Shown here in pieces: positions 46,445 through 60,900 of a DNA stretch of 64,000 nt. Position numbers and translations under genes: made by a program. The notes under the pieces are model-generated. The model ran no database searches, had not been told where the DNA came from, and worked only from the letters and a program-made list of their open reading frames with translations. The stretch comes from Sabellastarte sp. h YS-2021 (taxonomy: Eukaryota > Annelida > Polychaeta > Sabellida > Sabellidae), in NCBI GenBank assembly GCA_964017235.1, contig OZ024936.1:9896496-9960495 (forward strand), given 5' to 3'. The first letter of the stretch is position 1. Each line of letters starts with the position of its first letter.

Positions 46445-49400
46445 GTGGTGACAGAACTTTGCATCAACATGACCGCTGGCTTTTATTATGGCTTGTATGC
46501 ATGTGCTTACTTAATTCTTGGCATTGGTTTTACTGGTAGCTGCGTCCTTGGTGTTCTAAATATGTGGCTATGCCCTTGGTGCCCGTGTGAGTGGTGGCTG
46601 TATACTTGGCATCCATCTGGCTCTATACTGAGAATTTATCCGTCTGTGTACTTGATGTCCTGACTATTGGCTGTGTTATTGGTATCCATTTTACTTGTGT
46701 CTGTGTCCATCGCATTCATCTGCGTAATGGCTTTTCTTTGGTATGCATTTGAGTCATGGTTTGTACCTTGGCATATATATGAGTGATGGCTCTTACTTTA
46801 GCATCTGATTTGGTGATGGCTGTGTCCTTTGCCTTCATCTCAATGATGGAAATTTCTTTGGCATCTGAGTGATGCTTCTTTCCTTTGCATCCATCTTAGT
46901 TATAGCTGTATCCTTTGCATTCACCTCAGCAATGGGTATTTGCTGGTGTTCATGGTGAGTGATAACTGATTTTTTTCAACCACCTAATTGATTGCTTACT
47001 TGGCATCCATCTGAGCAGTTGTTACTTTGGCAACGATTTGAGTGATGACTGACACTTAGGCATCAATCTGAGTGGTGACAGAATTTTTCATGCATATGAC
47101 TGCTGGCTTTAACCTTAGCATTCATATGATTTATAGTTCATTTGTTGACATCCATATGAGTGATGTTTATTTCCTTTGCATCTTAGTTATAGCTGTATCC
47201 TTTGCATTCACCTCAGCAATGGGCGTTTCCTTGTGTCCATGCGAGTGATAACCCATTTTTGTGTCACCCACCTAATTTGATTGCTTACTTGGCATCCATC
47301 TGAAGGATTGCTGTGACTTTGGCGTCAAATTGAGTGATGACGGAGACTTAAACATTCATCCAAGTGGTGACATCTTGCCATTGATCTGACAGCTGGCTTT
47401 TACGTTAGCATCCATCTGAGTTATCCCTGTTTCATTAGCATCCCTCTGAGTTATGGCTCATTACTATACATCCGCATGAGTGATGACTGTTCCTTTGTCT
47501 ACAACCTTGTTGATTACTTGCTTTGTATCCATATGATTGATTTGTGCGACTTTCGCATCGATTTGAGTGTTGGCTTGAGACCCTGGCATCCACCTAATTG
47601 GTGACAGAACTTTGCATCAACATGACCGCTGGCTTTTATTATGGCTTGTATGCATGTGCTTACTTAATTCTTGGCATTGGTTTTACTGGTAGCTGTGTCC
47701 TTGGTGTTCTAAATATGTGGCTATGCCCTTGGTGCCCGTGTGAGTGGTGGCTGTATACTTGGCATCCATCTGGCTCTATACTGAGAATTTATCCGTCTGT
47801 GTACTTGATGTCCTGACTAGTGGCTGTGTTATTGGTATCCATTTTACTTGTGTCTGTGTCCATCGCATTCATCTGTGTAATGGCTTTTCTTTGGTATGCA
47901 TTTGAGTCATGGTTTGTACCTTGGCATATATATGAGTGATGGCTCTTACTTTAGCATCTGTTTTGGTGATGGCTGTGTCCTTTGCCTTCATCTCAGTGAT
48001 GGAAATTTCTTTGGCGTCTATCTGAGTGATGCTTCTTTCCTTTGCATCCATCTTAGTTATAGCTGTATCCTTTGCATTCACCTCAGCAATGGTTATTTGC
48101 TGGTGTTCATGGTGAGTGATAACTGATTTTTTTCAACCACCTAATTGATTGCTTACTTGGCATCCATCTGAGCAGTTGTTACTTTGGCAACGATTTGAGT
48201 GATGACTGACACTTAGGCATCAATCTGAGTGGTGACAGAATTTTTCATGCATATGACTGCTGGCTTTAACCTTAGCATTCATATGATTTATAGTTCATTT
48301 GTTGACATCCATATGAGTGATGTTTATTTCCTTTGCATCTTAGTTATAGCTGTATCCTTTGCATTCACCTCAGCAATGGGCGTTTCCTTGTGTCCATGCG
48401 AGTGATAACCCATTTTTGTGTCACCCACCTAATTTGATTGCTTACTTGGCATCCATCTGAAGGATTGCTGTGACTTTGGCGTCAAATTGAGTGATGACGG
48501 AGACTTAAACATTCATCCAAGTGGTGATATCTTGCCATTGATCTGACAGCTGGCTTTTACGTTAGCATCCATCTGAGTTATCCCTGTTTCATTAGCATCC
48601 CTCTGAGTTATGGCTCATTACTATACATCCGCATGAGTGATGACTGTTCCTTTGTCTACAACCTTGTTGATTACTTGCTTTGTATCCATATGATTGATTT
48701 GTGCGACTTTCGCATCGATTTGAGTGTTGGCTTGAGACCCTGGCATCCACCTAATTGGTGACAGAACTTTGCATCAACATGACCGCTGGCTTTTATTATG
48801 GCTTGTATGCATGTGCTTACTTAATTCTTGGCATTGGTTTTACTGGTAGCTGTGTCCTTGGTGTTCTAAATATGTGGCTATGCCCTTGGTGCCCGTGTGA
48901 GTGGTGGCTGTATACTTGGCATCCATCTGGCTCTATACTGAGAATTTATCCGTCTGTGTACTTGATGTCCTGACTAGTGGCTGTGTTATTGGTATCCATT
49001 TTACTTGTGTCTGTGTCCATCGCATTCATCTGTGTAATGGCTTTTCTTTGGTATGCATTTGAGTCATGGTTTGTACCTTGGCATATATATGAGTGATGGC
49101 TCTTACTTTAGCATCTGTTTTGGTGATGGCTGTGTCCTTTGCCTTCATCTCAGTGATGGAAATTTCTTTGGCGTCTATCTGAGTGATGCTTCTTTCCTTT
49201 GCATCCATCTTAGTTATAGCTGTATCCTTTGCATTCACCTCAGCAATGGTTATTTGCTGGTGTTCATGGTGAGTGATAACTGATTTTTTTCAACCACCTA
49301 ATTGATTGCTTACTTGGCATCCATCTGAGCAGTTGTTACTTTGGCAACGATTTGAGTGATGACTGACACTTAGGCATCAATCTGAGTGGTGACAGAATTT

Positions 49401-51904
49401 TTCATGCATATGACTGCTGGCTTTAACCTTAGCATCCATATGATTTATAGTTCATTTGTTGACATCCATATGAGTGATGTTTATTTCCTTTGCATCTTAG
49501 TTATAGCTGAATCCTTTGCATTCACCTCAGCAATGGGTATTTGCTTGCGTCCATGTGAGTGATAACTTAATTTTTTTCAACCACCTAATTGATTGTTTAC
49601 TTGGCATCCATCTGAGCAGTTGTTGTTACTTTGGCAACAATTTGAGTGATGACTGAGACTTTAAGCATCAATCTGAGTGGTGACAGAATTTTTCATGCAT
49701 ATGACTGCTGGCTTTAACCTTAGCATCCATATGATTTATAGTTCATTTCTTGACATCCATATGAGTGATGTTTATTTCCTTTGCATCTTAGTTATAGCTG
49801 AATCCTTTGCATTCACCTCAGCAAGGGGCGTTTCCTTGTCCATGCGAGTGATAACCCATTTTTGTGTGAACCACCTAATTGATTGTTTACTTGGCATCCA
49901 TCTGAGCAGTTGCTTTTACTTTGGCAACGATTTGAGTGATGACTGAGACTTTAAGCATCATTCTGAGTGGTGACAGAATTTTTCATGCATATGACTGCTG
50001 GCTTTAACCTTAGCATCCATATGATTTATAGTTCATTTCTTGACATCCATATGAGTGATGTTTATTTTCTTTGCATCTTAGTTATAGCTGTATCCTTTGC
50101 ATTCACCTCAGCAAGGGGCGTTTCCTTGTCCATGCGAGTGATAACCGATTTTTGTGTCAACCACCTAATTTGATTGCTTACTTGGCATCCATCTGAGGGA
50201 TTGCTGTGACTTTGGCGTCAAATTGAGTGACGACTGAGACTTTAGCATTCATCCAAGTGGTGACATCTTTCAATTGATCTGACAGCTGGCTTTTTCGTTA
50301 GCATCCCTCTGAGTTATGGCTCATTTCTATACATCCGCATGAGTGATGACTGTTCCTTTGTCTACAACCTCGTTGATTACTTGCTTTGTATCCATATGAT
50401 TGATTTGTGCGACTTTCGCATCGATTTGAGTGTTGGCTTGAGACCCTGGCATCCACCTAATTGGTGACAGAACTTTGCATCAACATGACCGCTGGATTTT
50501 AATATGGCTTGTATGCATGTGCTTACTTAATTCTTGGCATTGGTTTTACTGGTAGCTGCGTCCTTGGTGTTCTAAATATGTGGCTATGCCCTTGGTGCCC
50601 GTGTGAGTGGTGGCTGTATACTTGGCATTCATCTGGCTCTATACTGAGAATTTATCCATCTGTGTACTTGATGTCTTGACTATTGGCTGTGTTATTGGTA
50701 TCCATTTTACTTGTGTCTGTGTCCGTCGCATTCATTTGCGTAATGGCTTTTCTTTGGTATGCATTTGAGTCATGGTTTGTACCTTGGCATATATATGAGT
50801 GATGCCTCTTACTTTAGCATCTGTTTTGGTGATGGCTGTGTCCTTTGCCTTCATCTCAATGATGGAAATTTCTTTGGCGTCTATCTGAGTGATGCTTCTT
50901 TCCTTTGCATCCATCTTAGTTATAGCTGTATCCTTTGCATTCACCTCAGCAATGGTTATTTGCTGGTGTTCATGGTGAGTGATAACTGATTTTTTTCAAC
51001 CACCTAATTGATTGCTTACTTGGCATCCATCTGAGCAGTTGTTACTTTGGCAACGATTTGAGTGATGACTGACACTTATGCATCAATCTGAGTGGTGACA
51101 GAATTTTTCATGCATATGACTGCTGGCTTTAACCTTAGCATCCATATGATTTATAGTTCATTTGTTGACATCCATATGAGTGATGTTTATTTCCTTTGCA
51201 TCTTAGTTATAGCTGAATCCTTTGCATTCACCTCAGCAATGGGTATTTGCTTGCGTCCATGTGAGTGATAACTTAATTTTTTTCAACCACCTAATTGATT
51301 GTTTACTTGACATCCATCTGAGCAGTTGCTTTTACTTTGGCAACAATTTGAGTGATGACTGAGACTTTAAGCATCAATCTGAGTGGTGACAGAATTTTTC
51401 ATGCATATGACTGCTGGCTTTAACCTTAGCATCCATATGATTTATAGTTCATTTCTTGACATCCATATGAGTGATGTTTATTTCCTTTGCATCTTAGTTA
51501 TAGCTGAATCCTTTGCATTCACCTCAGCAAGGGGCGTTTCCTTGTCCATGCGAGTGATAACCCATTTTTGTGTGAACCACCTAATTTGATTGCTTACTTG
51601 GCATCCATCTGAGGGATTGCTGTGACTTTGGCGTCAAATTGAGTGATGACTGAGACTAGCATTCATCCAAGTGGTGACATCTTGCCATTGATCTGACAGC
51701 TGGCTTTTACGTTAGCATCCATCTGAGTTATCCCTGTTTCATTAGCATCCCTCTGAGTTATGGCTCATTTCTATACATCCGCATGAGTGATGACTGTTCC
51801 TTTGTCTACAACCTTGTTGATTACTTGCTTTGTATCCATATGATTGATTTGTGCGACTTTCGCATCGATTTGAGTGTTGGCTTGAGACCCTGGCATCCAC
51901 CTAA
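46445..51904. repeat. Higher-order block D-E-F-G (5460 bp)
   Basis: Starts D 46445, E 47598, F 48755, G 50461. Its G carries TTGACATCC (51308) instead of TTGGCATCC. That change is seen only in G copies followed by A or B. Confidence 0.9.
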
Positions 51905-54900
51905 TTGGTGACAGAACTTTGCATCAACATGACCGCTGGCTTTTATTATGGCTTGTATGCATGTGCTTACTTAATTCTTGGCATTGGTTTTACTGGTAGC
52001 TGCGTCCTTGGTGTTCTAAATATGTGGCTATGCCCTTGGTGCCCGTGTGAGTGGTGGCTGTATACTTGGCATCCATCTGGCTCTATACTGAGAATTTATC
52101 CGTCTGTGTACTTGATGTCCTGACTATTGGCTGTGTTATTGGTATCCATTTTACTTGTGTCTGTGTCCGTCGCATTCATCTGCGTAATGGCTTTTCTTTG
52201 GTATGCATTTGAGTCATGGTTTGTACCTTGGCATATATATGAGTGATGCCTCTTACTTTAGCATCTGTTTTGGTGATGGCTGTGTCCTTTGCCTTCATCT
52301 CAATGATGGAAATTTCGTTGGCGTCTATCTGAGTGATGCTTCTTTCCTTTGCATCCATCTTAGTTATAGCTGTATCCTTTGCATTCACCTCAGCAATGGT
52401 TATTTGCTGGTGTTCATGGTGAGTGATAACTGATTTTTTTCAACCACCTAATTGATTGCTTACTTGGCATCCATCTGAGCAGTTGTTACTTTGGCAACGA
52501 TTTGAGTGATGACTGAGACTTAGGCATCAATCTGAGTGGTGACAGAATTTTTCATGCATATGACTGCTGGCTTTAACCTTAGCATCCATATGATTTATAG
52601 TTCATTTGTTGACATCCATATGAGTGATGTTTATTTCCTTTGCATCTTAGTTATAGCTGAATCCTTTGCATTCACCTCAGCAATGGGTATTTGCTTGCGT
52701 CCATGTGAGTGATAACTGATTTTTTTCAACCACCTAATTGATTGTTTACTTGGCATCCATCTGAGCAGTTGTTACTTTGGCAACGATTTGAGTGATGACT
52801 GAGACTTTAAGCATCAATCTGAGTGGTGACAGAATTTTTCATGCATATAACTGCTGGCTTTAACCTTAGCATCCATATGATTTATAGTTCATTTCTTGAC
52901 ATCCATATGAGTGATGTTTATTTCCTTTGCATCTTAGTTATAGCTGTATCCTTTGTATTCACCTCAGCAATGGGCGTTTCCTCATGTCCATGCGAGTGAT
53001 AACCGATTTTTGTGTCAACCACCTAATTTGATTGCTTACTTGGCATCCATCTGAGGGATTGCTGTGACTGTGGCGTCAAATTGAGCGACGACTGAGACTT
53101 TAGCATTCATCCAAGTGGTGACATCTTTGCATTGATCTGACAGCTGGCTTTTACGTTATCCATCTGAGTTATCCCTGTTTCATTAGCACCCCTCTGAGTT
53201 GTGGTTCATTTCTATACATCCGCATGAGTGATGACTGTTCCTTTGTCTACAACCTCGTTGATTACTTGTTTGCATCCATATGATTGATTTGTGCGACTTT
53301 CGCATCGATTTGAGTGTTGGCTTGATACCATGGCATCCACCTAAGTGGTGACAGAACTTTGGATCAACATGACCGCTGGCTTTTATTATGGCTTGTATGC
53401 ATGTGCTTACTTAATTCTTGGCATTGGTTTTACTGGTAGCTGCGTCCTTGGTGTCCTAAATATGTGGCTATGCCCTTGGTGCCCGTGTGAGTGGTGGCTG
53501 TACACTTGGCATCCATCTGGCTCTATACTGAGAATTTATCCGTCTGTGTACTTGATGTCCTGACTATTGGCTGTGTTATTGGTATCCATTTTACTTGTGT
53601 CTGTGTCCATCGCATTCATCTGTGTAATGTCTTTTCTTTGGTATGCATTTGAGTCATGGTTTGTACCTTGGCATATATATGAGTGATGCCTCTTACTTTA
53701 GCATCTGTTTTGGTGATGGCTGTGTCCTTTGCCTTCATCTCAATGATGGAAATTTCTTTGGCGTCTATCTGAGTGATGCTTCTTTCCTTTGCATCCATCT
53801 TAGTTATAGCTGTATCCTTTGCATTCACCTCAGCAATGGTTATTTGCTGGTGTTCATGGTGAGTGATAACTGATTTTTTTCAACCACCTAATTGATTGCT
53901 TGCTCATCTGAGCAGTTGTTACTTTGGCAACGATTTGAGTGATGACTGAGACTTTAAGCATCAATCTGAGTGGTGACAGAATTTTTCATGCATATGACTG
54001 CTGGCTTTAACCTTAGCATCCATATGATTTATAGTTCATTTCTTGACATCCATATGAGTGATGTTTATTTTCTTTGCATCTTAGTTATAGCTGTATCCTT
54101 TGCATTCACCTCAGCAATGGGTATTTGCTGGTGTTTATGGTGAGTGATAACTGATTTTTTTAACCACCTAATTGATTGCTTACTTGGTATCCATCTGAGC
54201 AGTTGTTACTTTGGCAACGATTTGAGTGATGACTGACACTTAGGCATCAATCTGAGTGGTGACACAATTTTTCATGCATATGACTGCTGGCTTTAACCTT
54301 AGCATTCATATGATTTATAGTTCATTTGTTGACATCCATATGAGTGATGTTTATTTCCTTTGCATCTTAGTTATAGCTGTATCCTTTGCATTCACCTCAG
54401 CAATGGGCGTTTCCTTGTGTCCATGCGAGTGATAACCCATTTTTGTGTCACCCACCTAATTTGATTGCTTACTTGGCATCCATCTGAAGGATTGCTGTGA
54501 CTTTGGCGTCAAATTGAGTGATGACGGAGACTTAAACATTCATCCAAGTGGTGACATCTTGCCATTGATCTGACAGCTGGCTTTTACGTTAGCATCCATC
54601 TGAGTTATCCCTGTTTCATTAGCATCCCTCTGAGTTATGGCTCATTACTATACATCCGCATGAGTGATGACTGTTCCTTTGTCTACAACCTCGTTGATTA
54701 CTTGCTTTGTATCCATATGATTGATTTGTGCGACTTTCGCATCGATTTGAGTGTTGGCTTGAGACCCTGGCATCCACCTAATTGGTGACAGAACTTTGCA
54801 TCAACATGACCGCTGGCTTTTATTATGGCTTGTATGCATGTGCTTACTTAATTCTTGGCATTGGTTTTACTGGTAGCTGCGTCCTTGGTGTTCTAAATAT

Positions 54901-57900
54901 GTGGCTATGCCCTTGGTGCCCGTGTGAGTGGTGGCTGTATACTTGGCATCCATCTGGCTCTATACTGAGAATTTATCCGTCTGTGTACTTGATGTCCTGA
55001 CTAGTGGCTGTGTTATTGGTATCCATTTTACTTGTCTGTGTCCATCGCATTCATCTGTGTAATGGCTTTTCTTTGGTATGCATTTGAGTCATGGTTTGTA
55101 CCTTGGCATATATATGAGTGATGGCTCTTACTTTAGCATCTGTTTTGGTGATGGCTGTGTCCTTTGCCTTCATCTCAGTGATGGAAATTTCTTTGGCGTC
55201 TATCTGAGTGATGCTTCTTTCCTTTGCATCCATCTTAGTTATAGCTGTATCCTTTGCATTCACCTCAGCAATGGTTATTTGCTGGTGTTCATGGTGAGTG
55301 ATAACTGATTTTTTTCAACCACCTAATTGATTGCTTACTTGGCATCCATCTGAGCAGTTGTTACTTTGGCAACGATTTGAGTGATGACTGACACTTAGGC
55401 ATCAATCTGAGTGGTGACAGAATTTTTCATGCATATGACTGCTGGCTTTAACCTTAGCATCCATATGATTTATAGTTCATTTGTTGACATCCATATGAGT
55501 GATGTTTATTTCCTTTGCATCTTAGTTATAGCTGAATCCTTTGCATTCACCTCAGCAATGGGTATTTGCTTGCGTCCATGTGAGTGATAACTTAATTTTT
55601 TTCAACCACCTAATTGATTGTTTACTTGGCATCCATCTGAGCAGTTGTTGTTACTTTGGCAACAATTTGAGTGATGACTGAGACTTTAAGCATCAATCTG
55701 AGTGGTGACAGAATTTTTCATGCATATGACTGCTGGCTTTAACCTTAGCATCCATATGATTTATAGTTCATTTCTTGACATCCATATGAGTGATGTTTAT
55801 TTCCTTTGCATCTTAGTTATAGCTGAATCCTTTGCATTCACCTCAGCAAGGGGCGTTTCCTTGTCCATGCGAGTGATAACCCATTTTTGTGTGAACCACC
55901 TAATTGATTGTTTACTTGGCATCCATCTGAGCAGTTGCTTTTACTTTGGCAACGATTTGAGTGATGACTGAGACTTTAAGCATCATTCTGAGTGGTGACA
56001 GAATTTTTCATGCATATGACTGCTGGCTTTAACCTTAGCATCCATATGATTTATAGTTCATTTCTTGACATCCATATGAGTGATGTTTATTTTCTTTGCA
56101 TCTTAGTTATAGCTGTATCCTTTGCATTCACCTCAGCAAGGGGCGTTTCCTTGTCCATGCGAGTGATAACCGATTTTTGTGTCAACCACCTAATTTGATT
56201 GCTTACTTGGCATCCATCTGAGGGATTGCTGTGACTTTGGCGTCAAATTGAGTGACGACTGAGACTTTAGCATTCATCCAAGTGGTGACATCTTTCAATT
56301 GATCTGACAGCTGGCTTTTTCGTTAGCATCCCTCTGAGTTATGGCTCATTTCTATACATCCGCATGAGTGATGACTGTTCCTTTGTCTACAACCTCGTTG
56401 ATTACTTGCTTTGTATCCATATGATTGATTTGTGCGACTTTCGCATCGATTTGAGTGTTGGCTTGAGACCCTGGCATCCACCTAATTGGTGACAGAACTT
56501 TGCATCAACATGACCGCTGGATTTTAATATGGCTTGTATGCATGTGCTTACTTAATTCTTGGCATTGGTTTTACTGGTAGCTGCGTCCTTGGTGTTCTAA
56601 ATATGTGGCTATGCCCTTGGTGCCCGTGTGAGTGGTGGCTGTATACTTGGCATTCATCTGGCTCTATACTGAGAATTTATCCATCTGTGTACTTGATGTC
56701 TTGACTATTGGCTGTGTTATTGGTATCCATTTTACTTGTGTCTGTGTCCGTCGCATTCATTTGCGTAATGGCTTTTCTTTGGTATGCATTTGAGTCATGG
56801 TTTGTACCTTGGCATATATATGAGTGATGCCTCTTACTTTAGCATCTGTTTTGGTGATGGCTGTGTCCTTTGCCTTCATCTCAATGATGGAAATTTCTTT
56901 GGCGTCTATCTGAGTGATGCTTCTTTCCTTTGCATCCATCTTAGTTATAGCTGTATCCTTTGCATTCACCTCAGCAATGGTTATTTGCTGGTGTTCATGG
57001 TGAGTGATAACTGATTTTTTTCAACCACCTAATTGATTGCTTGCTTGGCATCCATCTGAGCAGTTGTTACTTTGGCAACGATTTGAGTGATGACTGACAC
57101 TTATGCATCAATCTGAGTGGTGACAGAATTTTTCATGCATATGACTGCTGGCTTTAACCTTAGCATCCATATGATTTATAGTTCATTTGTTGACATCCAT
57201 ATGAGTGATGTTTATTTCCTTTGCATCTTAGTTATAGCTGAATCCTTTGCATTCACCTCAGCAATGGGTATTTGCTTGCGTCCATGTGAGTGATAACTTA
57301 ATTTTTTTCAACCACCTAATTGATTGTTTACTTGGCATCCATCTGAGCAGTTGCTTTTACTTTGGCAACAATTTGAGTGATGACTGAGACTTTAAGCATC
57401 AATCTGAGTGGTGACAGAATTTTTCATGCATATGACTGCTGGCTTTAACCTTAGCATCCATATGATTTATAGTTCATTTCTTGACATCCATATGAGTGAT
57501 GTTTATTTCCTTTGCATCTTAGTTATAGCTGAATCCTTTGCATTCACCTCAGCAAGGGGCGTTTCCTTGTCCATGCGAGTGATAACCCATTTTTGTGTGA
57601 ACCACCTAATTTGATTGCTTACTTGGCATCCATCTGAGGGATTGCTGTGACTTTGGCGTCAAATTGAGTGATGACTGAGACTAGCATTCATCCAAGTGGT
57701 GACATCTTGCCATTGATCTGACAGCTGGCTTTTACGTTAGCATCCATCTGAGTTATCCCTGTTTCATTAGCATCCCTCTGAGTTATGGCTCATTTCTATA
57801 CATCCGCATGAGTGATGACTGTTCCTTTGTCTACAACCTCGTTGATTACTTGCTTTGTATCCATATGATTGATTTGTGCGACTTTCGCATCGATTTGAGT

Positions 57901-57929
57901 GTTGGCTTGAGACCCTGGCATCCACCTAA
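51905..57929. repeat. Rearranged block A-B-(C/F hybrid)-G (6025 bp)
   Basis: Starts A 51905, B 53345, C/F 54782, G 56486. The third monomer begins as C (CTTGTCTGTGTCC near 55033) but ends with three modules like F, so D and E are skipped. This is the footprint of an unequal exchange inside the monomer. Confidence 0.8.
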
Positions 57930-60900
57930 GTGGTGACAGAACTTTGCATCAACATGACCGCTGGCTTTTATTATGGCTTGTATGCATGTGCTTACTTAAT
58001 TCTTGGCATTGGTTTTACTGGTAGCTGCGTCCTTGGTGTTCTAAATATGTGGCTATGCCCTTGGTGCCCGTGTGAGTGGTGGCTGTATACTTGGCATCCA
58101 TCTGGCTCTATACTGAGAATTTATCCGTCTGTGTACTTGATGTCCTGACTATTGGCTGTGTTATTGGTATCCATTTTACTTGTGTCTGTGTCCATCGCAT
58201 TCATCTGCGTAATGGCTTTTCTTTGGTATGCATTTGAGTCATGGTTTGTACCTTGGCATATATATGAGTGATGGCTCTTACTTTAGCATCTGATTTGGTG
58301 ATGGCTGTGTCCTTTGCCTTCATCTCAATGATGGAAATTTCTTTGGCATCTGAGTGATGCTTCTTTCCTTTGCATCCATCTTAGTTATAGCTGTATCCTT
58401 TGCATTCACCTCAGCAATGGGTATTTGCTGGTGTTCATGGTGAGTGATAACTGATTTTTTTCAACCACCTAATTGATTGCTTACTTGGCATCCATCTGAG
58501 CAGTTGTTACTTTGGCAACGATTTGAGTGATGACTGACACTTAGGCATCAATCTGAGTGGTGACAGAATTTTTCATGCATATGACTGCTGGCTTTAACCT
58601 TAGCATTCATATGATTTATAGTTCATTTGTTGACATCCATATGAGTGATGTTTATTTCCTTTGCATCTTAGTTATAGCTGTATCCTTTGCATTCACCTCA
58701 GCAATGGGCGTTTCCTTGTGTCCATGCGAGTGATAACCCATTTTTGTGTCACCCACCTAATTTGATTGCTTACTTGGCATCCATCTGAAGGATTGCTGTG
58801 ACTTTGGCGTCAAATTGAGTGATGACGGAGACTTAAACATTCATCCAAGTGGTGACATCTTGCCATTGATCTGACAGCTGGCTTTTACGTTAGCATCCAT
58901 CTGAGTTATCCCTGTTTCATTAGCATCCCTCTGAGTTATGGCTCATTACTATACATCCGCATGAGTGATGACTGTTCCTTTGTCTACAACCTTGTTGATT
59001 ACTTGCTTTGTATCCATATGATTGATTTGTGCGACTTTCGCATCGATTTGAGTGTTGGCTTGAGACCCTGGCATCCACCTAATTGGTGACAGAACTTTGC
59101 ATCAACATGACCGCTGGCTTTTATTATGGCTTGTATGCATGTGCTTACTTAATTCTTGGCATTGGTTTTACTGGTAGCTGTGTCCTTGGTGTTCTAAATA
59201 TGTGGCTATGCCCTTGGTGCCCGTGTGAGTGGTGGCTGTATACTTGGCATCCATCTGGCTCTATACTGAGAATTTATCCGTCTGTGTACTTGATGTCCTG
59301 ACTAGTGGCTGTGTTATTGGTATCCATTTTACTTGTGTCTGTGTCCATCGCATTCATCTGTGTAATGGCTTTTCTTTGGTATGCATTTGAGTCATGGTTT
59401 GTACCTTGGCATATATATGAGTGATGGCTCTTACTTTAGCATCTGTTTTGGTGATGGCTGTGTCCTTTGCCTTCATCTCAGTGATGGAAATTTCTTTGGC
59501 GTCTATCTGAGTGATGCTTCTTTCCTTTGCATCCATCTTAGTTATAGCTGTATCCTTTGCATTCACCTCAGCAATGGTTATTTGCTGGTGTTCATGGTGA
59601 GTGATAACTGATTTTTTTCAACCACCTAATTGATTGCTTACTTGGCATCCATCTGAGCAGTTGTTACTTTGGCAACGATTTGAGTGATGACTGACACTTA
59701 GGCATCAATCTGAGTGGTGACAGAATTTTTCATGCATATGACTGCTGGCTTTAACCTTAGCATTCATATGATTTATAGTTCATTTGTTGACATCCATATG
59801 AGTGATGTTTATTTCCTTTGCATCTTAGTTATAGCTGTATCCTTTGCATTCACCTCAGCAATGGGCGTTTCCTTGTGTCCATGCGAGTGATAACCCATTT
59901 TTGTGTCACCCACCTAATTTGATTGCTTACTTGGCATCCATCTGAAGGATTGCTGTGACTTTGGCGTCAAATTGAGTGATGACGGAGACTTAAACATTCA
60001 TCCAAGTGGTGATATCTTGCCATTGATCTGACAGCTGGCTTTTACGTTAGCATCCATCTGAGTTATCCCTGTTTCATTAGCATCCCTCTGAGTTATGGCT
60101 CATTACTATACATCCGCATGAGTGATGACTGTTCCTTTGTCTACAACCTTGTTGATTACTTGCTTTGTATCCATATGATTGATTTGTGCGACTTTCGCAT
60201 CGATTTGAGTGTTGGCTTGAGACCCTGGCATCCACCTAATTGGTGACAGAACTTTGCATCAACATGACCGCTGGCTTTTATTATGGCTTGTATGCATGTG
60301 CTTACTTAATTCTTGGCATTGGTTTTACTGGTAGCTGTGTCCTTGGTGTTCTAAATATGTGGCTATGCCCTTGGTGCCCGTGTGAGTGGTGGCTGTATAC
60401 TTGGCATCCATCTGGCTCTATACTGAGAATTTATCCGTCTGTGTACTTGATGTCCTGACTAGTGGCTGTGTTATTGGTATCCATTTTACTTGTGTCTGTG
60501 TCCATCGCATTCATCTGTGTAATGGCTTTTCTTTGGTATGCATTTGAGTCATGGTTTGTACCTTGGCATATATATGAGTGATGGCTCTTACTTTAGCATC
60601 TGTTTTGGTGATGGCTGTGTCCTTTGCCTTCATCTCAGTGATGGAAATTTCTTTGGCGTCTATCTGAGTGATGCTTCTTTCCTTTGCATCCATCTTAGTT
60701 ATAGCTGTATCCTTTGCATTCACCTCAGCAATGGTTATTTGCTGGTGTTCATGGTGAGTGATAACTGATTTTTTTCAACCACCTAATTGATTGCTTACTT
60801 GGCATCCATCTGAGCAGTTGTTACTTTGGCAACGATTTGAGTGATGACTGACACTTATGCATCAATCTGAGTGGTGACAGAATTTTTCATGCATATGACT

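Noticed and set aside
40985-51904. Exact 5,460-bp repeats as pure assembly duplication
   Set aside because: Small linked differences between copies (for example TTGACATCC versus TTGGCATCC) argue for real copies, although the exact copy number needs long reads.
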